A stretch of DNA of 64,000 nucleotides from Tritrichomonas musculus. Its lineage: Eukaryota; Parabasalia; Tritrichomonadida; Tritrichomonadidae. The DNA is taken from positions 1,116,001-1,180,000 of the forward strand of contig JAPFFF010000050.1 in assembly GCA_039105265.1 (NCBI GenBank), written 5' to 3'. The notes beneath the pieces are model-generated. The model saw only the letters and a list, made by a program, of their open reading frames with translations. It searched no databases and was not told the origin of the DNA. Shown here piece by piece: positions 55,123 to 63,349 of this stretch (its first letter is position 1; every line of letters starts with the position of its first letter). The position numbers and the translations under genes were made by a program.

Positions 55123-56823
55123 ATGAATCAACCAACCTTCCTCTCTGATGATTTCTTAATTCCAGAAGCTAGACAAATGGAAAATATAAATGAGAATGTC
55201 TTTCCTCAATATCAAGGTCAAGAGTTTCATGATCGTGATTTTGAAATAAATACAAATCTCATTCAATTGTTTCCTGATGATGTTGTTGGATTATTAAATT
55301 TATTTGAACCAACACTTGAAAATTTAACAACTTCTATCAAATATATATTTCGTTCTCCATTTGTTTCAAACGTTTTGTATGATATTGTGAAAAATTGGTA
55401 TCTTTCAAATCAAGATAATTCTGAACAAGATCTTCAAGCAATTTGTAGTCAAGAAAATCATCCAGAAGTTTCAAATCATTGGATCTTCCCAATTTTGAAT
55501 GCCCTCTCAGAATCTCAAAGAAATGTTATTTGGGAGAAATATTTCAATAATACAATTAACCAATTTGTTCAAATTGATTTTGGTGAAGATTGTTCAATAA
55601 ACTCATTTAGATATAAGAATTATGAAAGAAAATATTCTTCTACTGGAATTCGTGTTGGGGATTTCTTTACTGATTTCAAAAAAGTTTGTTGTTATATTCA
55701 ACTTGACAGAATCTTCATAATTAAAAAATCAAATACGTTAGAAATGTTAAATCCTACTCAATTTGCACCAATATTAAAACAAATTAAATTAGGGTATTCA
55801 AAAGTTAGTAAAAAGAATAAGAAAGTAATTACTGCATTTGATGTTGTTTCCTTTGGAAAGAATATGGATTTCATTACTTATGAACATATGAAATTCTTTT
55901 CCAATGATCCAAACATTTTTTCATATTTTCATTGGTATCCTTATTCAAGATTATTACTATCAAACCATCAACTTATTCAACCATTTTTGGATCATATTTT
56001 TAGAGTTATTGCAAATTCTAATCAAGAATTATATGATTATATCATTAAATGGATTTCATTTATTTTTCAACATCCAGATGGTAAAACAGGTACTGCATTA
56101 GTTATTATTGGTATACCGGGTTGTGGGAAAAATACATTTACTAATGTTCTTTGTCAACTTTTAGGTGAATATTCTGATCCAAATGCAAACTTTGATAATA
56201 TTACAAGCAATTTTAATTTACAAATCTTAAACAAAAAATTATTGGTATGCTCAGAAATGTTAGATTATCATCTCATTCGAAAATATCCTCAACAACATGA
56301 AAGATTAAAAACATTAATCACAGAAAGATTCACTACTATTGAAGGAAAACATATTAATACTGAATCTAAAGAAAATGTTGCCAATTTCATCTTCTTATCA
56401 AATAATCCTGCTCCTATTCGAATTGATGAACACGATAGAAGATTTGTTGTCACAAAATGTTATCCAATGATAGGTCAAGACTATTTTGCACCTTTACATA
56501 ATCTTATTAAGACACAAGATTTCAAAAACAATTTAATTACTTTTTTCTTGACTGTTGATTTATCTGATTTCATTCCAGCACAATTTCCTAATACCCAAGA
56601 TAGAATGAATTTAATGAACTTTTCAAAACCTCCTGAAAAATTATTTATTGAGGAAAACTTACAAAAATTCAGAAATGGTTATGTAGCTTTTGAAGCCTGG
56701 ACTGAATTTAAAAAATGGGCAAAAGCAAAAAATTTCAGATCCATAACTTATCAAGAATTTCATCAAAAAATTTTACAAGACTGCTCATTTAATAATAATG
56801 ATAAGAAATATAGATTAAGGTAA
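55123..56823 (+). CDS. Superfamily 3 (D5-like) replicative helicase
   Basis: A 566-residue DNA helicase for replication of the element. Motifs: Walker A GIPGCGKNTFTNVLCQ (about 330), Walker B KLLVCSEM (about 372), and motif C FIFLSNNPAPIRIDEHDRRF (about 421) with the trailing Arg finger region. The N-terminal 250 residues lack clear primase motifs and may be a diverged primase-like or adaptor region. The ATG at 55,123 follows a promoter box and initiator. Polintons and related viruses often pair such a helicase with PolB. Confidence 0.92.
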   Translation: MNQPTFLSDDFLIPEARQMENINENVFPQYQGQEFHDRDFEINTNLIQLFPDDVVGLLNLFEPTLENLTTSIKYIFRSPFVSNVLYDIVKNWYLSNQDNSEQDLQAICSQENHPEVSNHWIFPILNALSESQRNVIWEKYFNNTINQFVQIDFGEDCSINSFRYKNYERKYSSTGIRVGDFFTDFKKVCCYIQLDRIFIIKKSNTLEMLNPTQFAPILKQIKLGYSKVSKKNKKVITAFDVVSFGKNMDFITYEHMKFFSNDPNIFSYFHWYPYSRLLLSNHQLIQPFLDHIFRVIANSNQELYDYIIKWISFIFQHPDGKTGTALVIIGIPGCGKNTFTNVLCQLLGEYSDPNANFDNITSNFNLQILNKKLLVCSEMLDYHLIRKYPQQHERLKTLITERFTTIEGKHINTESKENVANFIFLSNNPAPIRIDEHDRRFVVTKCYPMIGQDYFAPLHNLIKTQDFKNNLITFFLTVDLSDFIPAQFPNTQDRMNLMNFSKPPEKLFIEENLQKFRNGYVAFEAWTEFKKWAKAKNFRSITYQEFHQKILQDCSFNNNDKKYRLR

Positions 56824-56826
56824 CTT

Positions 56827-57024
56827 TTATTTATTTAATTCTTTTCTTAAAAGTTCAATTTCTTTTTCTACTTTGTCTCTTTCTCTTCGTAAATCCATTA
56901 ATTTTCTAAAATCTTTATCATCATAAACCCTTTGATTACCAACAATACCAGCCTTTTTTTCGATGTCATTTATTTGATCATCTAAGATATCCCATTTCTC
57001 GTAAGCTTCTTCCAATTTAGACAT
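56827..57024 (-). CDS. Small coiled-coil protein A of a tandem pair, 65 residues
   Basis: MSKLEEAYEKWDILDDQIND followed by a charged coiled coil (FRKLMDLRRERDKVEKEIEL). The first codons and the entire upstream region match those of the next gene (57,067-57,315) almost base for base, indicating duplication. Function unknown. Confidence 0.55.
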   Translation of the reverse strand: MSKLEEAYEKWDILDDQINDIEKKAGIVGNQRVYDDKDFRKLMDLRRERDKVEKEIELLRKELNK

Positions 57025-57046
57025 GAAAACAAAAATAAAAGTGAAG

Positions 57047-57057
57047 TGTCAAAACTG
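57047..57057 (-). promoter_or_regulatory. CAGTTTTGACA box before the 65-residue gene
   Basis: Minus strand: GCAGTTTTGACACTTCACTT, 23 bp before the ATG. It differs by one base from the consensus and from the otherwise identical box at 57,338. Confidence 0.6.
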
Positions 57058-57066
57058 CTTTTTTAT

Positions 57067-57315
57067 TTAAGACTTTGAAATTTTAAAGAGTTGATGACGG
57101 ATTTCTTGAAGTTCACTTTGTAATCGATACCATTCTTGTTTATCTTCAGGATTCAAGGCTGAGATGTTATGACACATCTTTCCGTACTCATTTTCAATCT
57201 CTGGTGCTTTCATCAAGAGTTGGCGTCTTTGTTTTTCTTTTTCGTCCATTACTTTCATTAGATTTTCGATTTGTTCCTCTTCTATTTTTTCTTGTTTATC
57301 TTCCAATTTAGACAT
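57067..57315 (-). CDS. Small coiled-coil protein B of a tandem pair, 82 residues
   Basis: MSKLEDKQEKIEEEQIENLM, then a coiled coil with EKQRRQLLMKAPEIENEYGK and a C-terminal helix (LQSELQEIRHQLFKIS). It shares start and promoter with the 65-residue gene just downstream, but the bodies have diverged. It diverges from the integrase gene across a 51-bp gap with one promoter box. Confidence 0.55.
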   Translation of the reverse strand: MSKLEDKQEKIEEEQIENLMKVMDEKEKQRRQLLMKAPEIENEYGKMCHNISALNPEDKQEWYRLQSELQEIRHQLFKISKS

Positions 57316-57337
57316 GAAAACAAAAATAAAAGTGAAG

Positions 57338-57348
57338 TGTCAAAACCG
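57338..57348 (-). promoter_or_regulatory. CGGTTTTGACA box between coiled-coil B and integrase genes
   Basis: Minus strand: GCGGTTTTGACACTTCACTT, 22 bp before the ATG at 57,315. The integrase ATG lies 19 bp on the other side, so a shared two-way promoter is possible. Confidence 0.65.
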
Positions 57349-57366
57349 CTCTTTATTGAAATTTAA

Positions 57367-58755
57367 ATGTTATCGTCAGAAGGTGAAAAATTAATGAATT
57401 ATTTAGAAAAGAAAGCTTATCAAAAGAAATTAATAATGCCAAATGAAGCTAGAAATTATAAAGGATATCAAAAAGATTTTGTAACTGATGATGAATTTGA
57501 ACAAATTTATAATGCTTATTCAGAATTTCGAAAAGTATTATCTGAATCATTACCTGTAATCACAGATGAAAAAATTCCTGATGATGAATTAAGTTTTGAA
57601 GAAAAAATTGAGAACCATGTAATTAATAATTTACATAATGAAAATATTCGTACTTTTCCTGAATTTGAAAAATTGACCTCTGGATGGAAAAAAGGTAAAG
57701 ATAAATATACTATGGAAGAATGGTATGAAATATATATTACAAAAATTATGGAACAACCAGGAATGATAGTTGAATTCAAAGGTAAAACAAATGTACCTGA
57801 TATTGCATTTAGAAATAAAAATAAAAGACATGTACTATTAAAACAATTTGAAAAAGTTATTGAGCCAAATTATGTTTCTGAAGATGATTATGTTCAAAAG
57901 AAACAATTTCCAACTAATAAGAATAAAAAATATTATTTACATAAATTATGTGAACCTGGTACTTATTTAATTGATATTATGTTTGAAAAAAATGTTGGGT
58001 ACTTAATTTGTATAGAAGCCAATAGCCGATATTTATATGCAATTCCTTTAGGTAGAGAATGTTTTGGTGATATAAATAAAATTATGACTGCTGGACAAAA
58101 AACATCTATTTCAATAACAAAAGCTTTAAATACTTTATTTCAACAAGGAATGAAACCTAAAATATTGACCGGAGATGGTGAAAAAGGTTTTTGTTCTGAA
58201 GAAACAATAAATTTTTTAAACTCAAATGGAATTAAATGGGAACCTGTTGATAGAATGGATGATTATCATTATCCATCATTTTTACGAAAACCAGGTGAAA
58301 AACAAACAACTAGCCCATTACATTCTTCATTAGGTATAGTTGATAGAATTATTAGAACTTTGAGAGATATGGCTTTTGAAGTTCAAAGAGAAATCTCCCC
58401 TGAAATATTAAAAGAATTAGTTGTTCAATATAATAATGCCCCACACTTAACTTTGTCAAAATATGCAGGTATGAATGTTTCCCCTAGTCAAATGCAAAAT
58501 AATTCTGATTTATATACTTTTATTTGTAGACGTATTTCTCAAGCTAATTATAATGTTTCTGCTCAAAAAGGTTATAATTTAAAAGAAAACCAAGAAGTAA
58601 TTGTATATAATAATAAAGACACTCTTAAAAAAAGACGATCAATAACTCAACCTGGTAGATTTTTTGTAAAAGGTTTTCAAAATGGTAAATATTTAATACA
58701 AGATCTTAAAGGAAATACTCAAATATTACCTCGTTATAGATTAGATCCTATTTGA
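57367..58755 (+). CDS. Retroviral-type (RVE) integrase
   Basis: A 462-residue integrase that would insert the element and generate the short target duplications. The RVE catalytic core spans about residues 180-345: LIDIMF (first Asp, about 203), ILTGDGEKGF (second Asp, about 269) and the GIVDRIIRTLRDM block (about 325) carrying the third acidic position. The N-terminal 170 residues are helical and the C-terminus (GRFFVKGFQNGKYLIQDL) looks like a small SH3-like DNA-binding barrel. The length and layout are normal for Polinton integrases. Confidence 0.93.
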   Translation: MLSSEGEKLMNYLEKKAYQKKLIMPNEARNYKGYQKDFVTDDEFEQIYNAYSEFRKVLSESLPVITDEKIPDDELSFEEKIENHVINNLHNENIRTFPEFEKLTSGWKKGKDKYTMEEWYEIYITKIMEQPGMIVEFKGKTNVPDIAFRNKNKRHVLLKQFEKVIEPNYVSEDDYVQKKQFPTNKNKKYYLHKLCEPGTYLIDIMFEKNVGYLICIEANSRYLYAIPLGRECFGDINKIMTAGQKTSISITKALNTLFQQGMKPKILTGDGEKGFCSEETINFLNSNGIKWEPVDRMDDYHYPSFLRKPGEKQTTSPLHSSLGIVDRIIRTLRDMAFEVQREISPEILKELVVQYNNAPHLTLSKYAGMNVSPSQMQNNSDLYTFICRRISQANYNVSAQKGYNLKENQEVIVYNNKDTLKKRRSITQPGRFFVKGFQNGKYLIQDLKGNTQILPRYRLDPI

Positions 58756-59153
58756 ATTGTCAGAAAATGCAATAAAAATAAAAGGGGTGTCAAAAAATGT
58801 ATTTTTAAAATTTTTAATATTATCCTTTTATATTATAATATTATTTATATTTTTAATAATGAAGATTATATTTATTAAAATATTCCTAAAAGGTTCAATA
58901 ATTATCAAGATATTTTTGAGACAAATTGTTTACCCCCATATTCAATTTTTCATCCATTGAATTTTTTAAAATTTGAAATACATATATCTTGGAAAATAAT
59001 GGACCTTTTTCAAAGATTTTAATATTTTTAAGGTTTTCAAGGACGTAGAATTCAAATATCACAATTAGAAATCTTAAAAATGAATTGTCAAAAAATGCAA
59101 AAAATAAAAAGAGTGTCAAAAAATGCAGTAAATTGAATTGTTTATTTAATTAA
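58756..59153. other. AT-rich gap with two degenerate promoter-like repeats
   Basis: No supported gene. TTGTCAGAAAATGCAATAAA..GGTGTCAAAAAATG near 58,757-58,800 recurs as TTGTCAAAAAATGCAAAAAA..GTGTCAAAAAATG near 59,082-59,125. Both look like decayed forms of the TGTCAAAACCG box. This may be the remains of one or two deleted small genes, or 3' regulatory sequence. Confidence 0.5.
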
Positions 59154-59432
59154 TTATTTCCTTTCGTTCCAGCGTTTGAGATTTTTCAAACCTGCCTTTA
59201 ATTCTTCAATGAAGAAGCATTCAAGTTCGTTAGCTTTTTCTTCATTTGAGCTATCTCCATCATTCATTATCACACGAACATCATCGATGTGATTCATATT
59301 GGTTGCAGCTTCTTGGAGCATATATGCCATTTTTTCTCTTTGATCAAGATCATCAGAAATAGTTCTCCATTCATGAACACTATCAAGAGCTTCGACAACT
59401 TCGAGTAAGTGTTGGATCGTACGGGCTTCCAT
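59154..59432 (-). CDS. Small helical protein, 92 residues
   Basis: Starts at the ATG at 59,432 (MEARTIQHLLEVVEALDS). Helical and acidic, with MAYMLQEAATNMNHIDDVRV and a C-terminal KNLKRWNERK. It is transcribed from a two-way region resembling the subterminal cassettes. No family recognised. Confidence 0.55.
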   Translation of the reverse strand: MEARTIQHLLEVVEALDSVHEWRTISDDLDQREKMAYMLQEAATNMNHIDDVRVIMNDGDSSNEEKANELECFFIEELKAGLKNLKRWNERK

Positions 59433-59520
59433 GCTTGTATAAAAATGATGTGATGACCTCACGAGAAAAAATTAGATTTTTTGGTTAACGGTCGCCTAGT
59501 GAAAAAGTTCATTTTTTTTA
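59433..59520. promoter_or_regulatory. Third copy of the bidirectional promoter cassette
   Basis: The gap between two divergent ATGs contains ATGATGTGATGACCTCACGA, GAAAAAATTAGATTTTTTGG and TTAACGGTCGCC, closely matching one half of the cassettes at 17,742-17,886 and 62,322-62,464. Here the other half is replaced. Confidence 0.65.
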
Positions 59521-59919
59521 ATGTCGGACAAACAAAGTGTTCTTGAACAATTTGAAATTAAAGATGATATACCAGCTATGTCTGCAAAAGACATGAGAAA
59601 TCCAAAAAGAACTCAAGGTTGGAAAATGTTAAAATCAAGGTATGGGGAAAATGTATCCCATCAAAAATTAGCAGCAGTTGCAAAAGTTATGATGCATTGT
59701 ATTGATCATAATATTCCATCAGAAACTCCAAGTCTTTCAAGGGAAGAAATTAGATCGAAAGACAAAATAATTCTTTGGTTCGATACTCATATTGAGTTTA
59801 TTCGACCATTTTTGTCGCCTGGAATGATGATTGGTTATGATTCTGGCAAATTCGTTCCGATTCCCATACCAAAAGAAACTACTGAAAAAGAAGAAGAAAA
59901 AGATAAAGAAAAGAAATAA
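59521..59919 (+). CDS. Unrecognised protein, 132 residues
   Basis: A mixed helical domain (GWKMLKSRYGENVSHQKLAA, AKVMMHCIDHNIPSETPSLS) with a strand-rich part (KIILWFDTHIEFIRPFLSPG) and a Lys/Glu-rich tail. Its start follows a cassette-type promoter, suggesting expression together with the two end genes. No family recognised. Confidence 0.55.
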   Translation: MSDKQSVLEQFEIKDDIPAMSAKDMRNPKRTQGWKMLKSRYGENVSHQKLAAVAKVMMHCIDHNIPSETPSLSREEIRSKDKIILWFDTHIEFIRPFLSPGMMIGYDSGKFVPIPIPKETTEKEEEKDKEKK

Positions 59920-59993
59920 ATAAAAAATTAATTAATTAAATTGGTTTATTAAAAACCTAAATCTTTTTTGAGAGTTTTTTTTATTACGACCTC

Positions 59994-62321
59994 TCAATCA
60001 TCGTAGTGTGGGAAAGCGTCAAAATCGTCATCACTGGAGAGGACATCTACCACGTCTTTTGGTGTCTCGTTTTGATGATAGATTTCTCTTTCGTCAGGTC
60101 TTAGAAATTGATCAATACTCAGGTAGTACCATTGCATGTGCGTTTTGGTTTTTGAATAATTTTCGATCTTTTCTTCGGCAATTTTCTTTGCTTTTTCATC
60201 GTTGCAGCCATGAATGATTTTGATAGCATTTTCTAATTCTGCTCTTTTTTGTATTGCTAATTCATCCGAATGATCATTCATTTCGTCTTCGGGTATTTGA
60301 AGTTTTGAGGCATTTTTGCGAATTGTTTCATTCATTTGTTTGACAACTTTATCATAATCTTCATCAGACATTGTTAGTGGTTGTTTATTTGCAGCCATGA
60401 CTTTTTCTTGTATTTTTTCTGGTGATTCCCTTCTTTTTAAATGATTAAGGATTTGTTCACTATTGACCTTCTTTTGCCATTCTTTGTATTTTTCAGACTC
60501 TTCGTTGGTAAAGAAATGGCATTTCTGAACTTCAAACGGTTGCTTGCCTTTTTCCATGAATGGCTTCAATCTTTCTTCAACTTCTTTTTTGGCGATATTT
60601 TGTGAGACGTCCTGAATTTTTGATAAGATCCGACTGAATTCATCAATTTTTGTTGACCATTGTCTTACCAATAAAACATGAGCGCTCCATTGATCCTGTT
60701 CCTTTTGAGTTACCAAATCCAAGACGGTTAAGACTTCCAATAATTCACCTTCGTCCAACTTTATTTGAATTCTTTTTTCAATTTCGTCTTCCAATTTTTC
60801 TTCATTCCAGTCAGGGTGTGAAAATTGCACCATTTCTTTTGTGTCATTAATCAATTGTTTTTTGATATTGTTTTGTAAAATATTTTGATCCCTGTATTTT
60901 CGCCAATAAATTTGCGATTCTTTTTCAGTGAGTAGTTCATCTAATTCCCAATCATCGGAATCAGCAAATTTGTCAGGATTGAGAACTCTTTCTCTTGCAA
61001 TTTTTGTTATTTCGTTGTCTGCTTTTTCTGGGTATATCAGGTGGAGCATTTCTGATAATTCTCTTATCTGTCTCTTTTGATGACCAGAGACCAATATTAT
61101 TCTTGGAGTTGGCGCTGGAGGTGGAGGTGTTTGTTGAACATCTTTCGCACGGGGAACTTGTGATCGGCTTGTGATCTTTTTCTTTGGTTTATCGCGTTTA
61201 TCAGATTTATCAGGTTTATCAGGTTGAATAACTCTGTTCATTCTTTCAAGTTTTCTTTTTGAAGGTGATTTCTTTCCTGTCTTAGATTTCTTTTTTGAAT
61301 TTGTTTTCTTTCCTGTCTTAGATTTCTTTTTTGGTTCTGGTTTATTTTTCGTCTTTTCAACTGACCCTGGTTTGATTGTTTCATTCAAATCTTCTAATTG
61401 GACTTTTTCTTTCCATTCCATGTATTGTTCTCTTTCTTTCCTGTCGATTTCGTTTCTTGTAGCTTGACTTGTCTCATCTGTTGAAAACACCAATTTGAGA
61501 TATGAATGTCGACTGGTAAAGGTTTTTGTTTTCATAAATTTCAAAATTTTTCTCAGATCTCTCGGTAAATTGTTTTCATCTTGATAATACTGAAACATTG
61601 TTTTCATGATTTCGTCATTTGTCTTTCCGAGAATATCAGCATTGATTGATTTGAAATGGTCCATAAATATATCTGTCCAGATTTTGATATTGCCGTTTTC
61701 GTCGTAATCATCAACAAATGTATGTGCCAAATTTGATTTGAATAATTCCATGCAAATCAATCGTGCAACAATTTCATTCATTTCGTCATCTTCTATAAAA
61801 CGAAGGAATTCCTGATCATCTAACCATGAAATTATTTCAGATTTTGTTTGAATGCCATTTTCTTCAAATTCTTGCCATTGCTCCGAGCTTATGTTTGATG
61901 GAAGGGTTAAATGATGATGGTGAATATTTTGATCTTTTTCTGTATTTTCAACTTTTTCATCTTTTTCCTGACAATCTAAATTTTTGATAACTTCTTTGGG
62001 GTCATCATCACTTTTCTGTGCTTTTGGCTGATTTTTCTTAATTATTGGTGTTGGCTGAGATTTGTATGCATCTTCTGAAATAAATTCGACTTCTGAGCTA
62101 TAATCTTCATCTGATGATAAGCTTCTTTTCTTTGGAACTGGTTGACTTATTTGTTGAAAACGTGGATTTTTTGAGCCATGTGTAGAAATTTGAATGCCAT
62201 CAGAAATTTGCCTTTGCATACCATTTTTATTTGTAGCTCCTATTTCATCATAGGTTTGCTTTTGCTTCTCTTTTTGAGAGTGTAGCCTTTGTCTTGTGGT
62301 GTTGTTGCCTTGGTGGGACAT
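59994..62321 (-). CDS. Charged repeat protein, 775 residues
   Basis: The ATG at 62,321 (MSHQGNNTTRQRL) directly follows ATCACATCACTTTTTTTTC of the right subterminal cassette, so it is preferred over an upstream start. Residues 1-150 are disordered, and about 330-410 are very basic (KTGKKTNSKKKSKTGKKS). Then comes SRSQVPRAKDVQQTPPPP, a phrase matching two in the 784-residue protein. On either side are about five degenerate 80-residue helical units ending in a Leu/Phe-Thr..Glu..Tyr..Trp motif (LLTEKESQIYWRK, FFTNEESEKYKEWQKK, FLRPDEREIYHQN). The C-terminus is acidic (SSDDDFDAFPHYDD). Function unknown; a nucleic-acid-binding scaffold is a guess. Confidence 0.6.
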   Translation of the reverse strand: MSHQGNNTTRQRLHSQKEKQKQTYDEIGATNKNGMQRQISDGIQISTHGSKNPRFQQISQPVPKKRSLSSDEDYSSEVEFISEDAYKSQPTPIIKKNQPKAQKSDDDPKEVIKNLDCQEKDEKVENTEKDQNIHHHHLTLPSNISSEQWQEFEENGIQTKSEIISWLDDQEFLRFIEDDEMNEIVARLICMELFKSNLAHTFVDDYDENGNIKIWTDIFMDHFKSINADILGKTNDEIMKTMFQYYQDENNLPRDLRKILKFMKTKTFTSRHSYLKLVFSTDETSQATRNEIDRKEREQYMEWKEKVQLEDLNETIKPGSVEKTKNKPEPKKKSKTGKKTNSKKKSKTGKKSPSKRKLERMNRVIQPDKPDKSDKRDKPKKKITSRSQVPRAKDVQQTPPPPAPTPRIILVSGHQKRQIRELSEMLHLIYPEKADNEITKIARERVLNPDKFADSDDWELDELLTEKESQIYWRKYRDQNILQNNIKKQLINDTKEMVQFSHPDWNEEKLEDEIEKRIQIKLDEGELLEVLTVLDLVTQKEQDQWSAHVLLVRQWSTKIDEFSRILSKIQDVSQNIAKKEVEERLKPFMEKGKQPFEVQKCHFFTNEESEKYKEWQKKVNSEQILNHLKRRESPEKIQEKVMAANKQPLTMSDEDYDKVVKQMNETIRKNASKLQIPEDEMNDHSDELAIQKRAELENAIKIIHGCNDEKAKKIAEEKIENYSKTKTHMQWYYLSIDQFLRPDEREIYHQNETPKDVVDVLSSDDDFDAFPHYDD

Positions 62322-62464
62322 GAAAAAAAGTGATGTGATGACCTCTCGGGAAAAAATTAGATTTTGGTAAACGGTCTCCACCCCTAAACACCTAGAGGCA
62401 CCCCATAAGGGACCCAAATAAAAATATGATTTTTCGTGCTCACCTCATCACCTCATTTTTTTAC
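62322..62464. promoter_or_regulatory. Subterminal bidirectional promoter cassette, right copy
   Basis: The inverted counterpart of 17,742-17,886. It reads from the inward ATG: AAAAAAAGTGATGTGATGAC, ATTAGATTTTGGTAAACGG, CATAAGGGACCC, then ATGATTTTTCGTGCTCACC and the outward start at 62,465. About 90% identical to the left copy by eye. It defines divergent outward and inward genes at both ends. Confidence 0.7.
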
Positions 62465-63067
62465 ATGTCGTCCGAGCACCACGTAACCATAGATGAACCA
62501 GCTGATACTGAAGATAATGTCGAAACTCATGATGATATTATTGAACGATTACGAAATGTGCCAAAACGGTCCGAAACTTCTCTTGGTAAAGAGGAAAACG
62601 CCCGAATTTGGGATAACACTGAAACCGAGTATACTGAAGTTGAACCAGTTCCGCCTCCTCGATTTCCTAAAATTCCAAACAAAATCCCAGAAAAAGTCGG
62701 ACTTGATAGTTACTATTTCAACGGAGTTGAACAAAAACGAATAATTCGAGGTTTGGCGATGTTTTACCTATACAAAACATTCAAAGGAAAAGGCAAATCT
62801 GACCATAATCACCTCAGTTTTGACACCTTACGAAGGTCAAATATGTTTCGAATTCAGTCGGAAGTTGATGATCGAGCCGAATTTGAGGTCATCAAAGAAT
62901 ACATGGAAATTCAATGCCAAAATGATCGTATTAAAAATGGCTGTTTCCCAGAAGAGGAAGAAGAGGAAGAAGAGGAAGAAGAGGAAGAAGAATTAATTGA
63001 AAAAGAAGAGGAAAAAGAAGAAGAAGCACCAGATGACTTCAAAAAAGATCCTAATTGGAAACCATAA
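62465..63067 (+). CDS. Right-end outward gene, acidic protein, 200 residues
   Basis: Starts at the ATG at 62,465 (MSSEHHVTIDEP), just after the cassette's TCACCTCATTTTTTTAC. The 13-codon extension from an upstream ATG is cassette sequence. The middle part is folded-looking (SYYFNGVEQKRIIRGLAMFY, FKGKGKSDHNHLSFDTLRRS). The C-terminal 45 residues are an almost pure Glu stretch, encoded by a GAAGAGGAA run. It differs from the left-end outward protein although the promoters are copies. Function unknown. Confidence 0.55.
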   Translation: MSSEHHVTIDEPADTEDNVETHDDIIERLRNVPKRSETSLGKEENARIWDNTETEYTEVEPVPPPRFPKIPNKIPEKVGLDSYYFNGVEQKRIIRGLAMFYLYKTFKGKGKSDHNHLSFDTLRRSNMFRIQSEVDDRAEFEVIKEYMEIQCQNDRIKNGCFPEEEEEEEEEEEEEELIEKEEEKEEEAPDDFKKDPNWKP

Positions 63068-63115
63068 AAAGGACGTTTAGTGAGAGGACGTTTAATAAAT
63101 ACTCTCATACTAGGT

Positions 63116-63344
63116 TTTAAGTAAACCACACAATTAACAACTTTTTCTATATCTTTTTGATGTTAACGATACGGGACCTCCTTCCTAGCAGAGCGTTGAG
63201 AGGAATCCTGAGAGCAGCCCAGTGGAAGATCATTAATGGGAGTGGGGGATCATACCTGGCATAGCGGGGCTGGGGTCGCGGATGGGAAATATTTGACGCG
63301 GTTTTTGAACGAAGTGCAAAAATCGTGGCAAATATATAACTACT
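63116..63344 (-). repeat. Right terminal inverted repeat of the giant Polinton
   Basis: 229 bp, the reverse complement of 17,033-17,263 with about seven differences, ending ATATAACTACT. Followed directly by the TTTTT target duplication. Confidence 0.95.
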
Positions 63345-63349
63345 TTTTT
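63345..63349. repeat. Target-site duplication, right copy (TTTTT)
   Basis: Matches the five bases flanking the left end at 17,028-17,032. Confidence 0.7.

Larger units (their letters stand above)
17033..63344. mobile_element. Giant Polinton/Maverick, 46.3 kb, looks whole
   Basis: The element is bounded by terminal inverted repeats and 5-bp target duplications. It holds a full Polinton core: protein-primed PolB, RVE integrase, superfamily 3 helicase, packaging ATPase, two double jelly-roll capsid proteins and a penton candidate. About 30 further genes are present. Most reading frames are long and uninterrupted and the two terminal repeats differ at only about seven positions in 230 bp, so insertion is recent. 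Usual Polintons are 15-20 kb; the excess here comes mainly from the 11.6-kb giant gene, the fibre-like genes and a large accessory region. I recognise no maturation protease. Confidence 0.95.

Noticed and set aside
58757-58960. A hydrophobic 67-codon frame after the integrase gene
   Set aside because: It has no ATG at its beginning and consists of Ile/Phe/Leu from T-rich noncoding sequence; the stretch is better read as decayed promoter repeats.
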